Program-made: the position numbers and the translations under genes
Shown here: piece after piece, positions 59,105 through 64,000 of the stretch
Position numbering within the stretch: position 1 is the first letter of the stretch
Layout of the letters: every line of letters starts with the position of its first letter
Notes under the pieces: model-generated
What the model was told of the DNA's origin: nothing
The model's database searches: none
The model's input: only the letters and a program-made list of their open reading frames with translations
Assembly: GCF_003028855.1 (NCBI RefSeq)
Contig: NZ_CP028324.1
Location: 2,170,001 to 2,234,000, forward strand
Reading direction: 5' to 3'
Length of the DNA: 64,000 nucleotides
DNA from: Pseudoduganella armeniaca
GTDB lineage: Bacteria > Pseudomonadota > Gammaproteobacteria > Burkholderiales > Burkholderiaceae_D

Positions 59105-60448
59105 ATGGATCTGGCGTTCGAGATAAAGAATTTTCTCAAAGCAAAAATCAGGACGGGGCCGCGCTTCCAGCGCGCCCTGCGCCGCTTCACGGAATCGGCC
59201 CACCTGGAAGGCGACGCGCTGCGCGACTGGCAATTGCAACACTTGCAGCGCACCATCGCCAATGCCTACCAGAACGTGCCGTTCTACAAGCGACTGCTGG
59301 ACAAGGAGGGCATACGCCCGAGCGATATCCGGACATTGGCGGACATGAAACGCATTCCGCTGACGGAAAAGGCGCATATCCGTGCCGATCCGGCCGGCTT
59401 CATCAATCCGCGCAGCCGCGGTTTCAAGTTCAGCGTCCAGACCAGCGGCAGTACCGGCACGCCGCTGGAACTCAAGCGCGACACGCCCTCCATCATTGCC
59501 GAGAATGCCTTCCTGTGGCGCTACTGGCAACAGCACGGCAAGCGCCCTGGATCGCGACGGGCGACGATTCGCGCCGGCATGGTGTCGGGGCTCGACTCCG
59601 ACCGCCTGTGGGTCTACAACCGTCACCAGAACGAACTGCTGCTGTCGGCCTTTCACCTGAACGACGCCTGCCTGTCGAAGATGGTCGACAAGCTGCAGGA
59701 ATTCAAGGCCTTCGACCTGTACGCCAACCCGTCGACCGCCTACGTGCTGGCGGACTACCTGGCCCGCTCCGGCCGCGCACTGCATTTCGACGCCGTGTTC
59801 ACGTCGTCCGAACAGTTGTTCGATTACCAGGCCGAGCTGATCACGACGCAGATGAAGACCCGCATCTGGGACTGGTACGGCCAGGCCGAGCGGGTATCGG
59901 CGATCGCGCTGTGCCCGCATGGCCATTATCATATCCAGGAAGACTATTCCCTGACGGAACTGGAGCCCATCGGCGACGGCCAGTACGAAGTGATCGGTAC
60001 TTCCTTCTTCAATCACCTGCAGCCCTTCATCCGCTACCACACGGGCGACCGTGTCGAATTGCAGGATGAACCGTGCAGCTGCGGCTCGTCGTGGCGGCCG
60101 ATCCGGAAGATCTCCGGCCGGGCGGCGTCGTACATCGTCGCGCCCGACGGGCGCAAGATCAGCCTCGTCAGCCATATTCCACGGGGCGTGCCTTATCTGA
60201 TCGAGGCGCAGTTCGTGCAGGATTCGCCCGACGACTTGCGTATCCGCGTCGTCTGCGAGGACCAATTCTCGGAGCGGGAGGGCGCCATGCTGATCGCCCG
60301 GGCGAAAGAGCGCATCTCGCCCGACATGAACTACCGCATCGAAAAGCTGCCGATGATTCCGCGCACCAGTTCCGGCAAGTTCATGCCCATCATTCCGCTC
60401 GGCCAGCAGGCAAACCAGCCCCAGGTCAATGCCGAGGCCACTGTTTAG
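59105..60448 (+). CDS. CapK/PaaK-like adenylate-forming protein of the exopolysaccharide locus
   Basis: 447 residues. PFYKRLLDKEGIRPSDIRTL, the phosphate loop FSVQTSGSTGTPLELKRD, DWYGQAERVSAIALCPHGHY, IRYHTGDRVELQD and C-terminal IPRTSSGKFMPIIPL place it with phenylacetate-CoA-ligase-like CapK proteins of capsule loci. They may activate an acyl or amino-acyl group for polymer decoration. Substrate unknown. Start ATG 59105, with an AGGGCAG-type ribosome site. Confidence 0.85.
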   Translation: MDLAFEIKNFLKAKIRTGPRFQRALRRFTESAHLEGDALRDWQLQHLQRTIANAYQNVPFYKRLLDKEGIRPSDIRTLADMKRIPLTEKAHIRADPAGFINPRSRGFKFSVQTSGSTGTPLELKRDTPSIIAENAFLWRYWQQHGKRPGSRRATIRAGMVSGLDSDRLWVYNRHQNELLLSAFHLNDACLSKMVDKLQEFKAFDLYANPSTAYVLADYLARSGRALHFDAVFTSSEQLFDYQAELITTQMKTRIWDWYGQAERVSAIALCPHGHYHIQEDYSLTELEPIGDGQYEVIGTSFFNHLQPFIRYHTGDRVELQDEPCSCGSSWRPIRKISGRAASYIVAPDGRKISLVSHIPRGVPYLIEAQFVQDSPDDLRIRVVCEDQFSEREGAMLIARAKERISPDMNYRIEKLPMIPRTSSGKFMPIIPLGQQANQPQVNAEATV

Positions 60449-60546
60449 ATGCTGCCGGGCGTATCGGTAGTAGTATCGTTGTCGCGTGTGGCGGGCGTGG
60501 ATCGGGCCCCGCCAGCCTGGCACGTTGTTTTGGATGGGATTGAAAA

Positions 60547-62052
60547 ATGACTGAAGTATTGATTGTCGTGATCGTGGCGACGATCGCGCTCGGCGCGCTG
60601 TTCGCGCTGGCCCTGGCATTGCACTGGGGGCACAAGCGCGATCATGGCCTCGTGCCGTACGTATTCTATTTCTCGCTGTTTGCCGCGGGGATCGGCATTG
60701 CGATGTCGCCGCGCGACATGTCGATGGAGGACCAGGTATCGGACCTGATCACTGGCCGCCACCCACTGATCATCTGGGCCGGGCGCTTCAGCTCGCTGTT
60801 CATCCTGCTGTCCTGCGGCGAACGTATCCTGCACCGCCTGGTCAAGCGCGACCCCAACCAGCCGCTCCCGAAGCTGCTGGTCGCAGCATTCGTGCTGTAC
60901 TTCCTGACCAACGTCGTCAGCCCCGCGCTGTTCGGCCGCCATCCCAACATTGCTCACGATTATCTGTACGTGGGCCTGGTCGGCATTGCCGCCACGCTGT
61001 TTACGGTCCGCGAGGTCGAAACGATGCTGACGACCTTGCGTAACGCATTGCTGGCCTTTACGGTGGTGAGCCTGGCGTTCCTCCTGATATCGCCAGGCAA
61101 GGTGGCCGATACCCACTATGTTGGGCTGGTGCCGTTCCTGCACCTGCGCTTCACCGGGCTGGCACCGCATGCGAACGTCATGGGCCCGTTGACGGTCACG
61201 CTGCTGATCTGCCTGTGGCGCCGCCCGTTCCAGCGCGCATGGATGACGCGCGTCGGTGCGGCCATGGGCTTGTTCGCGCTGTTGCTGACGCAGTCCAAGA
61301 CCAGCTGGATCGCCTTCCTCCTCACCGTCGGCTGCATCAGCTATTACGCCTACCGCGACCTGATCGTGCAACGCATTACCGACCACCGTCGTCCATTGCT
61401 GCCGGTGGCGATCGTTTCGGCAGCGATGCTGATGTTGTTGGCGATTACATTGGTGCTGATGTTCGGCGATGTCGGCGCGAAATTGAACAGCTTGGCGGCA
61501 AGCCGGGAAGGCGCGCAGCTGAGCAGCTTCAGCGGCCGCGATGCGATCTGGGAAGTCGCCATGCAAGAGTGGCGGCGTAACCCCGTCTTCGGCTATGGCC
61601 TGACGATCTGGGATGCACGATTCCTGATCAGTATCCGGATGCCTTTCGCGGTGCACGCACACAGCCAGTTCTTCCAGACCGTGTCCAGTGCCGGCACCGT
61701 CGGACTGGTCGGGCTGCTGGTGTACCTGGCGGTGCTGACGTATGCCGTCATCCGCACCACGCGCGCCAGCGGCGGCCTGACGCTGGCGATGTACCTGACC
61801 ATCCTGATGCGCGGCGTCAGCGAAGTTCCCCTGATGATGACCATGTTCGGCCCCGACTCCATCGGCCACCTGTTGCTGATTGCCGTGCTGGCGGCCTACT
61901 ACCGGGCCCGGGTGCCGGCCAAGGCGGTGGCGGCGGGGCGCGCCAATGCGATCGCCCCAGTGCCATCCTTGCCTGCGCGACAATATCCGGCCGCGCAGCC
62001 CGTGCCGCAGGGGGCGTGTGATGCGGATTTCGGTGGTGGTGCCGGTCTATAA
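60547..62052 (+). CDS. O-antigen ligase / Wzy-like polymerase
   Basis: 501 residues with 10-12 membrane helices. The large periplasmic loop carries FSGRDAIWEVAMQEWRRNPV and FGYGLTIWDARF, then HAHSQFFQTVSSAGTVGLVG, which is the O-antigen ligase signature. It polymerises flipped repeat units at the periplasmic face. The Pro/Ala-rich C-terminal tail overlaps the next gene by 32 bases. Confidence 0.88.
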   Translation: MTEVLIVVIVATIALGALFALALALHWGHKRDHGLVPYVFYFSLFAAGIGIAMSPRDMSMEDQVSDLITGRHPLIIWAGRFSSLFILLSCGERILHRLVKRDPNQPLPKLLVAAFVLYFLTNVVSPALFGRHPNIAHDYLYVGLVGIAATLFTVREVETMLTTLRNALLAFTVVSLAFLLISPGKVADTHYVGLVPFLHLRFTGLAPHANVMGPLTVTLLICLWRRPFQRAWMTRVGAAMGLFALLLTQSKTSWIAFLLTVGCISYYAYRDLIVQRITDHRRPLLPVAIVSAAMLMLLAITLVLMFGDVGAKLNSLAASREGAQLSSFSGRDAIWEVAMQEWRRNPVFGYGLTIWDARFLISIRMPFAVHAHSQFFQTVSSAGTVGLVGLLVYLAVLTYAVIRTTRASGGLTLAMYLTILMRGVSEVPLMMTMFGPDSIGHLLLIAVLAAYYRARVPAKAVAAGRANAIAPVPSLPARQYPAAQPVPQGACDADFGGGAGL

Positions 62053-62974
62053 CAAGGCTGCATATATCGAGGTCGCAATCCAGTCGGTCTTGAATCAAAC
62101 CCATCAAGATTGGGAACTGGTTCTTGTAGACGATGGATCGACTGACAGTAGTGCTGAAGTCATCCGTGGCTTTACCGATCCCCGTATTCGCCTGATCCAG
62201 CAGCCCAATGGCGGCGTATCGCGGGCGCGCAATCGTGGTATCGACGCCGCGACCGGCGATCTCATCAGTTTTCTTGACGCGGATGACTGGTATGGTCCGC
62301 ATTACCTGGCGGCGCTGGCGGAAATGGCGACGCGCTATCCGGACGAGCATTATTTCGCGACCTGCTTCCGCTGGGTGCGGGAGTATCAGGAATCGGATTG
62401 GGCCGATACGCCGCCGCAGCCATTGCCGGTGGAAGTGGTAACCGATTTCTTCGAGCGCCGGCGCCGCAACGGCAAGATGTGGCACACCAATTCCATCAGC
62501 GTGCGCCGGCCGGCACTGCAGGCCATGCAGCCCTGTTTCCCTGTCGGCGAATCGCTGGGAGAGGACCAGGACCTGTGGTTCCGCCTGGGCGAACGCTATC
62601 GGCTGGTGTACTGCAAGCTGCCCCTGGTGGCCTATAGGATGGACGTGGCGGGCAGCCTCGTCGTGACACAGGCGCGGCGCGCGCTGATGCCGGTCTACCA
62701 GCGACTGGAGCAGCGCGCGCTGGCGGGCGCGGTCAAGGGCGCCGAACGGCGTGCGGCGTTGCGCCTGGTGGGCGATGCGCGGGTTTCCGTGGCACGCATG
62801 CACCTGGTGGCAGGGGACCGTGCCACGGCGCTGGGTGAGTTATGGCGAGCCCGCCGTGCTGCCTCGCGCCACTGGATCGCCGCGGTCGTGATGGCCGTCG
62901 TATTTTCGCCCGCGATGGCACGGCGCTGGACTCAATGGCGTAAATCGCGTCTGCCTGAGTTGAATCAACACTAA
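62021..62974 (+). CDS. Family 2 glycosyltransferase
   Basis: 317 residues, GT-A fold: SVVVPVYNKAAYIEVAIQSV, LVDDGSTDSSAEVIRGF, NGGVSRARNRGIDAATGD, the DxD motif in FLDADDWYGPHYL, and the acceptor-side GESLGEDQDLWFRLGERY. Adds a sugar to the lipid-linked repeat unit in the cytoplasm. ATG 62021 has AGGGGG 6 bases upstream. It is the only classical glycosyltransferase in the part of the locus seen here. Confidence 0.93.
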   Translation: MRISVVVPVYNKAAYIEVAIQSVLNQTHQDWELVLVDDGSTDSSAEVIRGFTDPRIRLIQQPNGGVSRARNRGIDAATGDLISFLDADDWYGPHYLAALAEMATRYPDEHYFATCFRWVREYQESDWADTPPQPLPVEVVTDFFERRRRNGKMWHTNSISVRRPALQAMQPCFPVGESLGEDQDLWFRLGERYRLVYCKLPLVAYRMDVAGSLVVTQARRALMPVYQRLEQRALAGAVKGAERRAALRLVGDARVSVARMHLVAGDRATALGELWRARRAASRHWIAAVVMAVVFSPAMARRWTQWRKSRLPELNQH

Positions 62975-63334
62975 GCGCCAATTGGGAGTCGCGCATCGCT
63001 GCGCCACCTCGCTCCCGCTTGGCGTAACCTCCTCTCTACGGATATCCCGACGGCCGGAACGCTGCAGTTCCGGCGTGTCAGCAATTTCCGATTCGATTTG
63101 GCGTTAGCCGATCGGCCACGACGCTTAAGCACTTGGAAACTGTCTTGCAAATCTGGCGAGGCAAATCCGCACACGGCCGCGCGATATTCTGCCGAATCCT
63201 CGCTTTTTTTCCATGCGGCAATTAGAATCAAATCTTTCCCGGCGGCGATGGTGTTACTCGCCGCGTGCCTGAGCTCCAGCTGCGTCCCGCTAGTCAACGG
63301 CGCTCTTTCTTCCTATTCGATGGAGAACCATTTG
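62975..63334. promoter_or_regulatory. 360-base intergenic region with a candidate sigma-54 promoter
   Basis: At 63134-63149, TGGAAACTGTCTTGCA has GG and GC 10 bases apart with a full TTGCA -12 element; the -24 element is TGGAA instead of TGGCA. It lies about 185 bases before the lyase gene. The region also contains an inverted repeat CCGGAACG / GTTCCGG near 63055-63075. No gene is seen. Confidence 0.45.
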
Positions 63335-64000
63335 ATGAAATCCCCGACTCTTCGTTCGATCGGCGCCGCCGTGATTCTGAGCCTTGCGTTCGGTCGCGCT
63401 GCCCATGCCGATTGGGCGGTGTCTTCCGATCCGCTGGTGGTAACGGCAACGCCGTCGGATATGCGCACCCAGACGCAGAACCCGCCCACGTTCGCTTGGC
63501 CACGGCACAGCACGAACCCGGCTTCCTACGTGCTGGAAATCCGCTCGGGCACGACCGTCGTGAAAACGTTCACGACCTCGCGCAACTGGTACCTGCCCGC
63601 GCTGGCGCTGCCGAGCGGCTCCTACACCTGGCGCGTGCGTCCCGCCACCCTGATCGACTGGTCGTCGGATCGCCCGTTCGTGATCGATGCCACGTCGACG
63701 AAGTTCGAGGTGCCCGAGGACGACGCCCTGTTGGTCCGTATCAAGAATCGCGCCCGTCCGCGCGGCCTGCAGACAGGCCTGCCCTTGTATAAGGACTGGC
63801 CGGCGGAAATGCGTGCCGAGCGCGGTCAATACATGTCGTGGATGGTGCGTGAAGTCACCGGCGCGATGACGACGATGGCGCCGGTCAGCGATGCCCAGTG
63901 GCCGCTGGTGACGGGCAAGCTGCAAACGCCCGAAAACGTCGAGCAGAATGCGTCGATCCGCAGCCTGATCTACAAAATGACGCGCCAGCTCGAGGCCGCC
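63335..64000 (+). CDS. Secreted heparinase-like (DUF4962-type) protein of the exopolysaccharide locus (3' end outside window)
   Basis: 222 codons up to the window edge. ATG 63335 is set by GGAG at 63322-63325. Signal peptide (GAAVILSLAFGRAAHAD), then a fibronectin-like domain (PTFAWPRHSTNPASYVLEIR, GSYTWRVRPA) and the beginning of a helical toroid (LYKDWPAEMRAERGQYMSWM). This order matches the N-terminus of DUF4962/heparinase II/III-like lyases found in such loci, which may trim or release the exopolysaccharide. The catalytic region is not visible here. Confidence 0.75.
   Translation, partial: MKSPTLRSIGAAVILSLAFGRAAHADWAVSSDPLVVTATPSDMRTQTQNPPTFAWPRHSTNPASYVLEIRSGTTVVKTFTTSRNWYLPALALPSGSYTWRVRPATLIDWSSDRPFVIDATSTKFEVPEDDALLVRIKNRARPRGLQTGLPLYKDWPAEMRAERGQYMSWMVREVTGAMTTMAPVSDAQWPLVTGKLQTPENVEQNASIRSLIYKMTRQLEAA

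Noticed and set aside
58757..60619. 620-codon open frame on the minus strand
   Set aside because: Antisense shadow of the CapK-like gene; the plus-strand frame has clear adenylating-enzyme motifs.

Overview
The window reads as chromosomal DNA of a high-GC betaproteobacterium, most likely Oxalobacteraceae of the Massilia / Pseudoduganella / Duganella group. This rests on codon use, an XrtB-type (exosortase B) exopolysaccharide locus, a DUF4148 protein, the lpxK - Trm112-like - kdsB - adk order and an aae-type FUSC efflux operon. It is a family-level inference; no rRNA is present. No prophage, insertion sequence or CRISPR array was seen.

Layout. 0-4 kb: glucuronoxylan side-chain module (end of a GH115 enzyme, GH67 alpha-glucuronidase, LacI regulator). 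4.1-9.7 kb, minus strand: efflux operon (DUF4148 protein, outer-membrane lipoprotein, MarR, FUSC pump, DUF1656, HlyD adaptor). 9.8-17.1 kb: acidic orphan protein, two SDRs, a large heparinase-like lyase, LysR, superoxide dismutase. 17.4-18.7 kb: xseA. 18.7-19.8 kb: a gene-free kilobase with six regularly built modules of DnaA-box-like 9-mers. 19.8-26 kb: exbB-exbD-lpxK-Trm112-like-kdsB, adk, hppA. 26-30.7 kb: small secreted protein, SDR, gamma-glutamyltransferase, patatin. 30.7-35.7 kb: propeller-type hybrid histidine kinase and a response regulator. 35.8-42.9 kb: tight six-gene operon that fits aerobic CoA-dependent 2-aminobenzoate degradation, with a MarR regulator, a palindromic operator over the -10 box, and a RidA-type deaminase. 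43-47.8 kb: NHL-repeat lipoprotein, tRNA-Arg(CCU), uup. 47.8 kb to the end: XrtB exopolysaccharide locus (CAAX-like protease, epsL, epsB, epsD, epsE, epsF, epsG, xrtB, epsI, flippase, CapK-like enzyme, Wzy-like polymerase, glycosyltransferase, start of a heparinase-like lyase), with two candidate sigma-54 promoters.

Repeats. Two dispersed families occupy intergenic sites. One has four copies of an exactly 53-nt palindrome whose outer 13 bp are constant while the inner arm varies with pairing kept. The other has three copies of a composite nested inverted repeat (GGGGTCTGTCCC type).

Sequence quality. Five reading-frame breaks (MarR, the hybrid kinase twice, epsB, flippase) all need one added base and sit at or beside short G/C runs. 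They look more like under-called bases in the assembly than gene decay.
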